From Rhizomucor pusillus (taxonomy: Eukaryota > Mucoromycota > Mucoromycetes > Mucorales > Lichtheimiaceae): a stretch of DNA of 64,000 bases. This document shows positions 13,380-26,305 of the stretch, one piece after another. Location of the stretch: assembly GCA_900175165.2 (NCBI GenBank), contig FWWN02000668.1:124001-188000 (forward strand), given 5' to 3'. A model generated the notes under the pieces. The model worked only from the letters and a program-made list of their open reading frames with translations, made no database searches and was not told the DNA's origin. Both the position numbers and the translations under genes were made by a program. Position 1 is the first letter of the stretch. Each line of letters opens with the position of its first letter.

Positions 13380-15430
13380 ATGACCCAGGTGGCAGCAGCA
13401 GCGAGAAGGGGAGCCAGCGTTACCGTTGACGACCGCCCTCGAAAGTCGTTTCTCCAGATATGTTTGGCGACATTTTGCATGGTCGGCATACAATTCACCT
13501 GTAAGCTGCTGAAGCATTTGCAATGTCAGAAGGCGATCTACTAACTGCTCGGCTGTAGGGACGGTCGAGCTTTCGTAAGCGGCCAAAGAAGTGCTCAATA
13601 TCTCGGGAGTATTAATGAAATACGCGTAGATACGGTACGCCTTACCTTTTGTCGCTCGAGCTCTCCAAGGAATTGACAGCCCTAGTTTGGCTGGCGGGAC
13701 CATTATCGGGTACGTAAATAACGTATATATAAAATTGCAGTAAAGAGCACCAACTGATATATATACGCTAGGCTTGATCGTCCAACCTGTAAGTTCCGAT
13801 CTAACAACCCCTTTTCCTTGCGTCAATTGACGTTTCGATTTCTTTAAGGTCATTGGCGCCCTAAGTGATCAGAGCCAATTTCGATTGGGGCGTCGTCGTC
13901 CGTTTATCATTGGTGGCAGTGTTTTGGTTTGCGCATCGATGCTTGGCATTGCATATGCTCGAGAAATCGCAGGCATCTTTCTAGGACACGATGTGGACTC
14001 GGCAAGTTGCTCACATTATTATCAGGATGATGTATCTAAATCTAACAGCAATTGTGGTAACAGAGATCTATGGCAATAGCAGTAGCAGTGACATCGTTTT
14101 ACGTTCTTGACTTTTCGCTGAATGCCGTCCAAGCTTCCTGCAGATCTCTAATTATCGACGCTTTTCCGATCACGCAGCAGGACACTGCCAACGCGTTTGC
14201 AAGCAACATGGGCAACATAACAAACGTCTTTGGGTACTTTGTTGGTTACATCGACCTCGTCAAATACTTTCCAGCACTCGGTGACTCTCAAATGAAAGTG
14301 TACTGCATAGCTGGAATACTTGTTTTTGTCACGGCCATGACTATCACGTGCGCCTCTGTGCACGAGACGCCATTTGATGGCGGTGACGGAGCAAAGCAGG
14401 ATAAAGAGTAAGCGATATGCATCTGCGAATATACATACTGTGTTTACAAATTGCTGATCCAAAGAGCTCTAGACCTTGGTATGCGTCTATCCACAAAATC
14501 TGGCAAGCTTTTCGCCACCTTCCCAAGTCGATTCAGCGCCTATGCAATGTCCAATTTTTCGCTTGGATGGGCTGGTTCCCTTTTCTTTTCTACAGGCAAG
14601 TCAATATCGTATACGTAAGAGTTGGTGAATGCTGACTAAACGGCGTACATAAATGTAGCACAACGTGGGTATCAGGCATCTACTTCAAAGCTCACAACCA
14701 TGATTCATGGGACGAAGGCACGCGCGCAGGATCGTTTGCACTTCTCACATATGCCATCATATCCGTCGTTGCTGGGACTGTGCTACCCTCCTTGACAGCA
14801 AACAACATTATATCGCTCAAAAACACGTATACACTGGCGCACGTTGTGTTTGCAACAGCGATGCTATCGACCGTGTTTGTGGAGACGGTTCAAGGTGCGA
14901 CCGCCTTTTTGGGTTTACTTGGTATCTCATGGGCTTGCACAATGTGGATTCCTTTTGCTCTTATCGGCGAATATCTTGTGTTGGAAGATAAGCGGCCAAG
15001 TATCAACGATTATGGGGCCACTGCTGTGACCGTTGAGTCATCTTCGTCGTTGGCTGCATCGTCGAATACAAAAGGCGATGACGAAACAGCCCAGCTTGTT
15101 GAGCACAGTAGCGACAGCAAAACTCAGTACGACTCTGGCATCGTTTTAGGTGTGCTCAACATGTACGTTGTTTTCCCCCAGTTCGCTGTAGCTATCATAT
15201 CTGCATTGATATTTGCGGTTGCCGATATAACTGCCTCAGCAGGACCATCAGCAAGCGGTGCGTCTCCAGCAGCAGCAGCAGCAGGAGGAGGAGGAGGAGG
15301 AGGGGGGGCAAATGACAACACAAAAGGCGTTGGATGGGTGCTCCAGTTCGGAGGTCTGATGGCTATCATTGCAGCCATCCTCAGCAGACGAGTGCTTGAT
15401 GTACGGACTGAAAAAGCAGAATCGCATTAA
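13380..15430 (+). CDS. SUT/SLC45-type sucrose (alpha-glucoside)/H+ symporter
   Basis: This is an MFS transporter of the GPH/SUT group, which moves sucrose, maltose or related sugars with protons across the plasma membrane. ATG 13380 gives MTQVAAAARRGASVTVDDRP and then the first membrane span (ICLATFCMVGIQFT). Splicing through two tiny exons (13559-13574, 16 nt; 13772-13788, 17 nt) rebuilds the family core: FTWTVELSYGTPYLLSLELS, ELTALVWLAGPLSGLIVQP, then VIGALSDQSQFRLGRRRPFI. GRRRPF is the conserved loop 2-3 motif. Later exons give LIIDAFPITQQDTANAFAS, RLCNVQFFAWMGWFPFLFYS and TTWVSGIYF, all typical of SUTs. Before the last spans there is a low-complexity Ala/Gly linker (about 15257-15310). 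TAA is at 15428-15430. Substrate specificity is inferred from the family. Confidence 0.87.
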
Positions 15431-15481
15431 AGCAATTTTGACTTCCCGCAAATCCCTATCTTCTTCCCCCACTTTGTTTCC

Positions 15482-15981
15482 ATGGTGTTCAGCTTGATCA
15501 CGCTGCGATCTGCTACTCAGATCTCAATAAAGCCGATACAATGTAAATGGCTACCGGTGCAAAGCACGATCGTTTTTCGTCGTTTAGAATCCACAGCAAG
15601 TAAGCCGTCGAATGGCAGTACAGCAGACGCTCAAGTGACAGCACCGAGGAGTGCCTGGAGACCAAAGAAGCGTCTGTCACGCGAGGCCATGGAGGACCTT
15701 CGAGCGCAGTCGGCTAGGGTATGTGTGTATTGTAAGTTCGATTGTAGAAAGTATCTAACGGGAAATACAATTAGCTTTCGGCCAACGAACTCGCAGCGAA
15801 GTTCAATATATCGTACGAAGCTGTACGCCGTATATTAAAGTCAAAGTTCACGCCGACCAAGGAGATTGCCGAGAGACAAGAAAGGAACCGTTACAACGCT
15901 ATGGCCGAACGCCAGAGACAATTTCGAAAACAAGAAGGATCAAAACAGAAGCCATCATCAACATCAACAGACCATGAATAA
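15482..15981 (+). CDS. RRG9: RRG9/neugrin-like mitochondrial protein
   Basis: Exon 1 (ATG 15482) encodes a basic leader consistent with mitochondrial import, then SAWRPKKRLSREAMEDLRAQ. A short intron (about 15720-15774) leads to ELAAKFNISYEAVRRILKSK and then FTPTKEIAERQERNRYNAM. The sequence W-P-KKRLSREAMEDLR...FNIS-EAVRRILKSKF-P is the RRG9/neugrin signature. Family members are needed for mitochondrial genome maintenance or mitoribosome function and respiratory growth. The gene starts only 51 bp after the stop of the sugar transporter on the same strand, so transcript overlap is likely. Stop at 15979-15981. Confidence 0.8.
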
Positions 15982-16170
15982 GGCAAATCTATCATCCTTG
16001 AATAGTCGTGTCAACTTCGTATACACAATGCATACCATGTACAATAGAGTCCAAGTTTGAATCAATTACACAAATGTCATTCCGAGTCTTGTCGCAGATG
16101 CGATCTTGCCTAAATTTCAGTCAGACATTATTGCGGGGAAAAAGCCGCTCTCTCTCATACAACTTGACAA

Positions 16171-18543
16171 ATGAAGATCGTCGACAAACTCAACGAAGCT
16201 CGGCGTAATCAGACACCTGTCTACTCGTTCGAGTTCTTCCCGCCAAAGACTGAAGAAGTATGCATTTTTTCTGCTCGAGACAAGCAAGAGCCGCAGCGTT
16301 AATGAACCGATCGTACTCGAACGTTCATGTAGAGTGTAGCGAATCTGTACGATCGTATGGGCCGTATGGCCCGGCTCGAGCCTACGTTTATCTCGTGCAC
16401 GTGGGGTGCCGGCGGCTCTACGAGCGAGAAGACGCTAGATATTTGCACGACTGCTCAGAGTGTGTACGGGCTGGAGACAGTGATGCATTTGACCTGTACC
16501 AACATGGAGAAGGAAACTCTCGACAAGGCCCTCAAGGTACCCACACATCGATGATACGATTGGGAGCTAAAAACATAGAATTGATTTGGAGTGTATAGGA
16601 AGCGAAAGATGCCGGCATCAACAACATCTTGGCCTTGCGAGGCGATCCTCCGCGCGGGCAAGAATACTGGACAGCGTGCGACAGTCGATTCCGCTATGCA
16701 TCGGACCTCGTGAGATATATACGTGAACAATACGGCGACTACTTTTGCATTGGTGTTGCTGGGTACCCTGAAGGGCATGTGGACTCTACAGACAAGTCTG
16801 TGGATCTCCAGCATCTCAAAGCTAAAGTTGATGCCGGCGCTGATTTTATCGTCACTCAGCTCTTTTACGATATCTCCGCCTTTGAAACATGGATCAAGGC
16901 ATGTCGAGAGATAGGTAAAAAGGATGGAGAATAGGGTGGAATCAGCGATTTGTCTGTGTGTATGCTAAGCAAAAATTTGGATACGGAAAAAAAGGCATTA
17001 GCGTACCAGTTATCGCTGGCGTCATGCCCATACCCACATACCAGATCTTTCGACGCATCATCAATCTCTGCAAGATTAAAGTACCGAAGGATATCATGGA
17101 AGCTCTGGATGAAATTAGGGTGTGTATTGGGAATTGTCACTAGACTCGACACAGTAATTGAGGGAGGAGGAATAGAGCGATGACCAAAAGGTCAAGGAGT
17201 ACGGCGTACGTCTCGCGACTGAGATGGTCAAAAGGTTGGCGTCCAACGATCAAGTGAGCGGTATTCACTTTACAACACTCAACCTGGAACGATCCCCCAA
17301 GCTGGTTCTGCAAGAGCTCAAATGGCTTAAAGAATCGGCGACAAAGGTAAGTGTAAAATAAGTCGCTTATATATTTAGATATCTGTTACGCTGACTAAGT
17401 CTCAAGGCTAAACCCACCAAAGGTCCGCTGGCTTGGGCACTTGGTGGTGATTCTGCACGCGCTGAAAATTGGGACGAGTTTCCTAACGGTCGTTACGGTG
17501 ATGTCCGATCACCAGGTGAGTGAAGGAAAATAGTATAATTCAGCAGGTTTCCATCCAGTTGTTAATTTGTATAATTTTGCAGCATTTGGTGAAAACTTAC
17601 TGAGCGCTAGCCAAATTCAGCCGGTGAGTTTTTTTTTTTTACGATGACAGAAGAGTATCCGGCCGGTGACAGCGGTTATTAATAACGGTAATCGGAAAAA
17701 ACAGACTTCAGCAGCAGCGAGCAAATGGGGCCATCCGGAGAAAGCATCGGATATCACGGCATTGTTCGAGAGATACATCAATGGACAACTAAGCAGTCTC
17801 CCGTGGTGCGAAGAACCTTTGCAGACAGAGACCGACAGTATACGACAGCAACTTTCTGAATTAAACCGCAATGGCTACTGGACTGTGGGATCACAGCCGG
17901 CGGTAAACGGCGCGAAAAGCGAAGATCCCGTGTATGGATGGGGTCCCAAAGGAGGATACGTGTATCAAAAAGTAAGGCCGCCGCGGCTGTAGAGACTGGA
18001 GAAAACGGGCTAAAGATATTTTCTATTTTTGCAGGCATTTTTGGAATTCTTTGTCTCAGATACGCAGCTGCCTACATTGTTGGAAAAGCTCGACAAGGAC
18101 GCTGCTGTAACATATTACGCTACGGATTCACAGGTATAGGATGCAACTCTAGCAACGAGCCAAGACAGGTGACTCTAAAAGTATAACCAAATAGGGAACG
18201 CTCAAGACAAATATGAAGGACCTCAAGGCACAGAATGCGGTGACTTGGGGCGTGTTTCCTGGTAAAGAGATTGTGCAACCAACAATCATAGAGCTTGTCA
18301 GTTTTGAGGCTTGGAGGGTGAGTTATATAGCTATTTTTAGCAGAAGAGGGCCGATTATCTAACAGAGAGAGTGCGATGCAGGATGAAGCTTTCGCGTTGT
18401 GGGCTGATTGGCAGCGGCAGTATGCACCCAACACTTCGTCCGCGAAACTGCTCAAGGAGATCTCAGAACGCTACTGGCTAGTGAACGTTGTTCACAATGA
18501 TTATCAGCAACCCGATGGTTTATTCAAGGCGATCCTTTCATAG
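16171..18543 (+). CDS. Methylenetetrahydrofolate reductase
   Basis: It reduces 5,10-methylene-THF to 5-methyl-THF for methionine synthesis, using FAD. ATG 16171 starts [20 protein letters not shown], continuing EFFPPKTEE, the conserved catalytic N-terminus of the barrel. Later exons give [70 protein letters not shown] and [14 protein letters not shown] [14 protein letters not shown], the FAD- and folate-binding set. The C-terminal regulatory half follows: [39 protein letters not shown] and [23 protein letters not shown] at 18541-18543. About nine exons. Yeasts have two paralogues (MET12, MET13) and I cannot assign which. Convergent with the HMG gene, whose stop lies 88 bp downstream. Confidence 0.93.
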
Positions 18544-18631
18544 AATGAACACACAAGTTAGAGTAGTTGTTAGAGAAAATGCATAATCGATCCGTCTCAT
18601 CCATCATCGTCATCATGCAATGGTGAGATTT

Positions 18632-19160
18632 TTACTCAGCAGCTTGTTCCGAAGCCTACGCGTATGTGTAAATTTTTTTCGTGAGCATACGGAGAGAAAA
18701 AAGTTTCCCCTTTGTTGCACTTACGGCAGCCTTCTCAGCTTCGTATCGCTTCTTATCTTCTTCAGCCTTGGCGTTGTAGGGCTAGATAACCACCAATGTT
18801 TAGGATGAAAACGCGAAAATGACGCGATCAGACGGGGATTAGATAGATATTATACTCACAGCCTTTTCTTCGTCGGTCATGTTCTTCCATCGTTCACCCA
18901 AGATCTTTCCAATAGCGCCTACAGGTAAAAATGCTAGGATCAGCAACAAAAGAACGGCCTAAAAGGATGAGGATTTGGAACGTACCAAAGTTAGCGTCAG
19001 GGTTTTCTTCCTTGACCTTGGGACGCTGTTCCTGGGAGAAGAACATGTATGCAGAGAGGCCACGTTTGGGTCCAGACTTGTCTTTCTTGGAGCGACGCTT
19101 GCCGTCCTCAGACTTGGCAGAGGCGCGCTTGGAGACCTTGGTAGGAGCTTCTTTGGGCAT
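18632..19160 (-). CDS. NHP6: NHP6-like HMG-box protein
   Basis: This is a small non-histone chromatin protein that bends DNA and, in yeast, assists FACT. Four exons: [20 protein letters not shown] plus a lysine-rich stretch, then [20 protein letters not shown] and KEENPDANF, then [19 protein letters not shown], then [19 protein letters not shown], and a last short exon ASEQAAE with the stop at 18632-18634. A single HMG box after a basic tail, about 100 residues in total, is the NHP6 layout. The box residues P-R-S-Y-F, the central W (RWK) and the Y of PYNAKA are present. An acceptor-like site just upstream of the ATG suggests a 5' UTR intron. Confidence 0.93.
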
Positions 19161-19921
19161 GTTGATATATAACTATAGGAGGGGGGTAGAAAAAGAGTTA
19201 GCAACGCTTGGAGTCTTGAAGAAACTGGTGGAAAGTGCGCGATGGCGGCGTGCAGGGAGGTTGGAGTGGGCATGAGTAAGATGAGGGAGCAAGGTATGGA
19301 GAGGGAAGGGGAGAGGTAGAGAATAATTTTTTTCGGTGTCTAGCGTAAAGTGCGACTCACCTATAAGCACAGAGGAGAATAAGGCTGTCTGTCTGCCTGA
19401 GCGCGTAGAGTGTGTGTGTGAAAGTATGAGGGAAGACGCTGCTGGCCTGGGTGGGCGGCCACGCCAGCCCAAGTCTTCAGAGAAATTTGCAGACCCGACG
19501 ACTCCGCAAGCACCCAATCACAGTGCTCCCGAGTCACATACCTGTTTCAGTGCTGCCCCCCTTGCCACGTTCGCGCCACGTATGCTTTGGCATCTTTACC
19601 CTGTGCAAATGGTAGAAAATATAGTAAATGGAATAATAAATGGGAGAGAAATGTGTGCCAAGCAAATATAAAAAGTTGGGAAGCACTCTGACAATTTCAA
19701 ACATTACTTATCGTCTCACAAGTCAAGTTTGGACTCCCAGGATATGGGAATATTGTGAGAAACTATGGTAACCGGTCTTACAGCTAAGACAGCCTGCAAA
19801 TACATGGCTACGATGCAAGTCGTATGCAGAATTGTTTGAGTCAAGTAGGATAGAGATTGAAGCTTTCACGCAGCGCTCAAGCCGCGCGATTTCTGCAGAC
19901 CATTGTCACACAGAATACGAC
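19161..19921. other. Divergent intergenic region between NHP6-like and USB1-like genes
   Basis: This holds the 5' flank of the HMG gene (minus) and of USB1 (plus). A GC-rich patch occurs near 19440-19500. No open frame with recognisable similarity was found. Confidence 0.4.
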
Positions 19922-21192
19922 ATGCTGCCTATAGCCGCGTACGAAAGTGACAGCGACAGCGAGCAAGAACAGCACAAAGAGTAGATCCTCCAACGCATTC
20001 GACGATAAATCTGTTTCTTACTTGGTTTCGTAGATCTAGCTTGCCAGCGCTGCCATCCTTTTTCTCGCCTTGTGAGTATAAGCCCGTAGATCTCTCTAGC
20101 GTGATTCACTAACATGGATCTATGCTAGCGTCAGCGCCCAAAGACGATCCTGCCAAGCACCAAGGTCGGTTTCGTACCACACCTCACAAAGTCAACAGCT
20201 GGGCTACACACGTCTATGTGGAATGTGAGCATATACACAATATGTTATCGATGCCAAGATGGCACTAAATGAAATTTGGGTTATGTAGCACCTCTTAACG
20301 AGTATTTAGACCGCATCATCGAAAGTGTAACAAAGTTCAGTCCAGACATTCATTCATTGACGCATGATGGACAAGCGCATATAAGTCTAAGCAAATGCGT
20401 ATTTCTTAAGGAACATCAATTAGATAACTTTGCAGACGCCGTCAGAAGAGCCCTCCCGGACAAGCACAGCAGGTAAACGCTTGAATCCTTGCTGTTCTGG
20501 TTAGTTTTATTGACGAAGAATGAATATGGATCTAGTTTCATTGTATCGTTTGCGCAGTTATCTGTTCTGACAAACGAAGAACAAACGCGTTCTTTTGTCA
20601 CTGCGGAGATCGGAGCAGGATATAATGAGGTACATGAATGATTTTAGCATGTTTTCTCCGCGCCCTGACAGAAAAAAATCCCGAGTTGCTTTAGTTGTCA
20701 GCATTGGTAGAATGCATTGACAGTGTCATGCTCAAGTTTAATCAGCCTGTTTTCTACAAGGCAAGTTCTCACTTCCTCTCTCTGACAGCCTTCCAAACAA
20801 ACCAATAACATCACTTGATAGCCACCGCGCTTCCATGCGAGCATCGCATGGTCGCTGACGCCTTTGCCATTGGAGCAAAGTCTAGAAACGGTCCCTGCAG
20901 ATTATGTAGACGAGCTTGTACAGTTAACTCAGCCGGTAACCAGTCTAGTTATCAAAATGGGTAACCGCTCAACAAAGATTCCGTTTCGGTGAAGATCAAG
21001 CAAATCACACTTTATTCTATTGTATCACTAGCAACAGGAACGCTTGATAGCATGAGTGAGCTGTGTAAAATTGGCCTCTGGACCGAGGTACACTTTGTGC
21101 AACCTATTATGCTTTTGTATGATATTCGACCAGGAATTAATGGAAGAAACACAAACAAACGTGGGTGCCTCGATGTTTTCCCAATGGAATAG
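19922..21192 (+). CDS. USB1: U6 snRNA phosphodiesterase, USB1 family
   Basis: USB1 is a 2H phosphoesterase that trims and modifies the 3' end of U6 snRNA in the nucleus. ATG 19922 gives an acidic start ([19 protein letters not shown]). A 53-nt intron joins it to [12 protein letters not shown], a conserved USB1 block. Next come [20 protein letters not shown] and, after another intron, [20 protein letters not shown], which contains the first HxS catalytic motif (HIS). A later exon gives [16 protein letters not shown] with the second HxS motif (HAS). The last exon reads [13 protein letters not shown] and runs to a stop at 21190-21192, a little longer than in typical family members; an earlier stop through different splicing is possible. 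Seven or so exons. Confidence 0.82.
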
Positions 21193-21513
21193 GAAAGCGA
21201 CGAGTTCATCGTCTTTACCTGCAGGATGCTTGTTCGTACTTTGAAACCAAAGACGGCGATCTGTTTCAAAATAGCTGCGCTGTCGATGCCGCTGCTGCGT
21301 TTAGCTCAGCACGGATGTTTCTCGGTCATTTCAACATGTATTGTATCTGGCCCGATAAAAATAGATCGAGAAGCGGGTGGCGAATTTTTTTTGAATCATC
21401 AGTGTTAAGCCCAAAAATTCCACATTCGATCCTGGTCCCCCTGGAAAGGCCCACTCTCCCTTTTCTTTTCTCTTCTTCCTGTCTGCTCTTCCTCTCTTTC
21501 TCATTCACTCCTC
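21193..21513. promoter_or_regulatory. Chitin synthase upstream region
   Basis: A 321-bp spacer on the plus strand between USB1 and the chitin synthase gene. It is strongly pyrimidine-rich just before the ATG (about 21455-21510), a common feature of fungal 5' UTRs. No coding sequence was recognised. Confidence 0.4.
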
Positions 21514-24500
21514 ATGTCCAACTACCCGTCCGGGTACCAGCCCGCCCTGCGTGGCTATGCAGCGGACGCTCGTGCTTCGCGCCAAAGCTTCCAACAGCAG
21601 CAGCAGCAGCAGCATTCTCAACGACTGCCTCAGCAGCCCGGAGCGCCTGGTCCGTATGGTCCTCCACGTCCTCCACCTCATCGTCAACAGACTCCAACAC
21701 GTCCTCCCCATATGCCGCAACAGCGTAGCTCTCTGCACCACACTGCTTCAAGACCCGAAGACGCTAGGCGCTCTCGTGAATATCTCAACCAACCGCAACG
21801 TCAACCAACTCGCACGCCTCCGATAGCAGGAGGACGAAATCCACATCAGTATAATCAATACCACCATCAGCAACACACTGAAGGAGGAGAATACGGTCGT
21901 GGACCTTACCGCCGCGTAAGCGTCAGCCGCTCACGCTCTCTGTCACGACCAGAACGACAACGACCGAAACAGGGCATGATTCGCTCACCATCCCAGAATC
22001 GAGCTGCGATAGGAGTCCGTCCATACCCAGGCGCAGCGCCTCCATCCATGTACGGTGGACAACGGCCATACTACAACCAGCCAATGTCAAGTCATTTGCA
22101 GCAGCAGTTGCAGCAGCAAAAGCTCCAACAGCAGCAGGCCGCCGGTCTCGATGCACCTATTCCCAAAGAATCCGCTCCAGAAGAGCCAGAGCCTAAGCCA
22201 AAAGTGCTGACCAGCTGGTGGGCTTGGACCGCCTTCTTGCTGACATGCTGTATTCCCAACTGGTTCATTCGTGTTGTACTTCGAAAGCCCAATCCATTGA
22301 TGCAACAAGCTTGGAGAGAAAAGGTATATTACGTAGTTACACGCAAAATATACTGCTGTTATTTACTTACAGTTAATGCCTACATCCCAGCTTACTCTTG
22401 TATTCATTATTTGCTGTCTATGTGGTGCGTTGGCATATATTACTTATGGTCTCAATATCACGCTGTGTCCCGAGTCCCGCCAAAACTTCCCTTACTCAAC
22501 AGTAGTGGATGGCGTCCGTCGTCCCATGTATCGTGAAGACCCAAGAGTTTACGGTGAAATCTACAAACTCGATGTTGTCAAAGACTTTTTTAGCAGCAAA
22601 GGTCTCAACTTTACTAACGATTATGAAAACATGGAAATCGGCAGTATCTTTGACGGCGATACTACCGGTGCTTGCTCGCAGTTCGATCAAGGAAGCACGA
22701 CAACCCTCGGTGACTGCCGCCTTGACAGTCCTTATGGTGAGAATTATTATATCATTAGCGTGTAGATAAGGTTCTGACGTTACAAAGGTGGTTCCATCGT
22801 TTACAACAACGGCGAATGCTTGAAACTTTCGGAACTGCAATCGTATGCTTCCTCTGTGGGCTCCGTGGGCTTCTCATGGGATGATTTGCGTCCAAACGGC
22901 GTCGATGCCTTGGGAGATACCGATCTTGTTGTGCTCGGCGATGCAGGTACTTCTTCGAAATTTCAGTGTGTACAATGCTCTGGGACGTTAATTCCATTTT
23001 TTTCTCTCTGTAAAGTTTTGAATCTGACAAAGTACTTCAACTCTGGTGAAAAGTTCTTTGGCACCAACGTCGACACTGCTCTTCACGCCACGCTTGGTAA
23101 CGATGCGTCGTATGCAATCTTGTACAGTGCCGGAAAGAAGACCCGAGACTGTCTGTTGGCACGATACACCGCTGGTGTCATGGAGACCGAGACTGGAGGC
23201 TGCATTGCACACAATATCATCATGAACCTGATGCTTGCTGTTATCATTGCGATCATTGTCGTGCGTTACTCTATGGCGCTTCTGTTCCAATGGTTCATTG
23301 CACGTCGTCTCGTTAAACCAGGCGGCAGATCCAATTGGCTGGCTTGGCGTTCCATTAAGGGAGGTAACGATGATCCAGCAAATCACATTCCCGGACCTTA
23401 CAACAACTATGGGCCTATGAACATTGCCCGAGGATCTTCGGCATCCGTCAACACATCCTCGTCTCGCGGTGGAACACCTAGCGAGCAGAGCTCAGCTCTT
23501 GAACTCGGTGGTACACGCTCTGACATTGTATCGACCGAACTGTATACCATTATGCTTGTCACTTGCTACTCTGAAGGTGAAGATGGTCTGCGTACTACCA
23601 TGGATAGTTTGGCCGAAACAACATACTCGAAAAAGCACAAGGTAAACTTGAATATCCTATCCGATAAATTTGTTTTCGTACTCACGCTTTGCCGCAGTGT
23701 TTCTTTGTCATTGCTGATGGTATTATCACTGGCGCTGGAGAAACACGCTCTACACCGGATATCGTAGTTGACATGATGACATTGGACCCTACCATGGCTA
23801 ATCCAAAGCCTGCTTCATACCTGGCTATCGCTGACGGTGAGAAACAACTCAATATGGCCAAAGTGGTAAGTGTATACACAAATATGCAAGACAAATTCAA
23901 ATGTCAACCGAAAATTTTCCAATCTAGTACGCTGGACACTACAAAGGAGTTCCTTGTATCACAATTGTCAAGTGCGGCACTGAAGAGGAAAAGGACGCTC
24001 CAAAGCCAGGCAACCGTGGCAAACGTGATTCTCAGCTTATCCTCATGTCCTTCTTCCAACGTGTTCTGTTCAATGATCGTTTGTGCGAATTGGATTACGA
24101 AATCTTTTGGAAAATGACATGGCTGATGAAGGGAGTGACTCCTGACAAGTTTGAGTTGGTTCTCATGGTAAGTGGTTACTCAATGAATGGTGAATGCAAG
24201 TGAATTCACACGATGCAGGTCGATGCCGATACCAAGGTTTTGCCGGATGCATTGACTTACATGGTGGCTGCAATGGCCAATGATATCACGATTATGGGTT
24301 TATGTGGCGAAACTCGCATTGCAAACAAACGTGCTTCATGTGAGTGACCTATTCTTTACTTGGTCACATGCGCTGGCCCCGCTGACGACAAATTTATCGA
24401 TAGGGGTGACGGCTATCCAAGTATTCGAATACTACATCTCTCACCACTATGCAAAGGCTTTCGAGTCCCTGTTTGGTATTGTCACCTGTCTTCCCGGATG

Positions 24501-25503
24501 TTTCAGTATGTTCCGCATCAAAGCCCCCAAGAACGGCGCGTGGGTCCCTTTGCTGGCGAACCCAGATGTCATTCTCGAATACAACCAAAATGTTGTCACG
24601 ACCCTGCACGAAAAGAACTTGCTCCTCCTCGGCGAAGATCGATTCTTGTCAACCTTGATGTTGCGTACATTCCCGAAGCGACAAATGATGTTTGTACCTC
24701 AGGCCCGCTGTAGAACAATTGTACCCGACGAATTCCGGGTATTGCTTTCTCAAAGACGTCGTTGGATCAACTCGACTGTCCACAACTTGATGGAGCTTGT
24801 GCTCGTATCAGATCTTTGCGGTATTGCATGCTTGTCTATGCAATTCTCCGTCTTCGTTGATCTGGTTGCTGCACTAGTCCTTCCGGCTGCCATTGTCATG
24901 ACCATCTACCTTATCATCAGCTCGGCCGTATCCACCAATCCTCAGTGGCAATCGCTTGCTCTTCTCATCTGTATTCTGGGTCTTCCCGGTGTACTTATTG
25001 CAATTACAACCTTTAAATTAATTTATGTTCTTTGGATGTTTAGTAAGTGCTGGTGATATCTAGGCCTGGAAAATGAATGCAGGTATGCTAACGAAAATAT
25101 CTTAACAGTATATATCATTTCATTGCCTATTTGGAACTTCATTCTCCCTGTTTACTCATACTGGCACTTTGACGACTTTTCTTGGGGTGCTACTCGCGTT
25201 GTTGCCGGCGAAAAGAAGGACAAGGGCCACGGCGACGCTGAAGGCAAATTCGATTCGTCTCGACTTGTGATGAAAAAGTGGGAAGATTGGGAAGCAGAAC
25301 GAACTGGTCAACGGTTTGCACGCAACCGGTTTACGCTCAAGACGCCTCTTGATCCGCCACTCGCGTTTGATGGCAAGTCATCCGTGACACCGGTTACACC
25401 AAAAAATATCTTTAGCGACCGTAAAATGTTCGGCTCGTCAGCCTCGGTTCTCAGCGCCACCGGATCCGCTGGCAGTATTGTAAATGGTAGCAACAGTCGA
25501 TAA
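21514..25503 (+). CDS. CHS3: Chitin synthase, CHS3/class IV-like
   Basis: This GT2 enzyme makes chitin from UDP-GlcNAc at the plasma membrane. ATG 21514 is followed by about 200 residues of Gln/Pro/Arg-rich disordered sequence, then [20 protein letters not shown] as the first membrane part. A long extracellular or luminal region and another hydrophobic span ([20 protein letters not shown]) precede the catalytic core: [77 protein letters not shown], and [28 protein letters not shown] and VDADT are catalytic signatures of the family. C-terminal transmembrane helices and a Ser-rich tail follow. There is no myosin head and no DEK-C domain, which fits class IV rather than V/VII. At least eight introns. 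Confidence 0.93.
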
Positions 25504-26305
25504 AGAGAACCCCACCCTTGGTTTGTACACACAAACACAACACACGCACACACACATCCATCCTTCTAGTTAGTTTGTCTACATATAGACTTTATATTCA
25601 TTATCCCAGTTTTCCCTAACTGTGAATTCATGTACACTTGTTCACCACCCTTTATTCCTGCTCATACTCGCTTCAAGTATTTTCTATACTCTGGCTCCCA
25701 TATAAAACCCAAACTTTATTTTTGCATGTCGAAGAACAAACATTGACAGCCTTTTTACAGATCAAGTTTGCTTTTATCGAGTCATTTATGCCAAGACAAA
25801 GTTTACTAGAACTGAAAATTGCAAACATGTCTGTCAACGTCAATCATTTCCAGCGGCTGTCGTAATAGTCTTACGTTGCCTAGTTGTGTGCTACTGCAAG
25901 CTAACATCTTCATATTACTAACTGGACTGCATATCAGATGATGCTCTGTCACCATCGTCAATTCGGACGTAAGAAAGGTTGAAGTCTTGACTTCTGTTTA
26001 CTCATACTGCCCCAAGGCCGGTTAGATGTCTAAGATTAATTGTTCCGCCTATACTTCGTGCTCTCTTTCTATAAGGGCTGAGATTTCCGTATGATGTGGA
26101 TGTTATACTTAATGAATTAAAAACCGAAATAAGGACGGTACAAAGAAGAGCAGCAGCAGCACCCTTTGGTAGCCCTGATAGGCTGAGCTGAGCGGCGGCG
26201 CGCGCGGACAAGCAGCTGCCATTTTGGGACTTGGTGCATTCTTTTTGGTCGTACGGCTCTTTTCATTCACTTTTTTTTCCTTTTATCCTCTTTATATACA
26301 ATTTA
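25504..26305. other. Intergenic between chitin synthase and calmodulin
   Basis: This holds the 3' UTR of the chitin synthase with a CA-rich run (about 25530-25555), then AT-rich DNA and the calmodulin promoter and 5' UTR, including a small GCAGCAGCAG run near 26150. No gene was recognised. Confidence 0.45.

Noticed and set aside
21505..21751. Open frames on the minus strand opposite the chitin synthase N-terminus
   Set aside because: They mirror the Gln/Pro-rich repeats of the sense gene and show no independent conserved motif.
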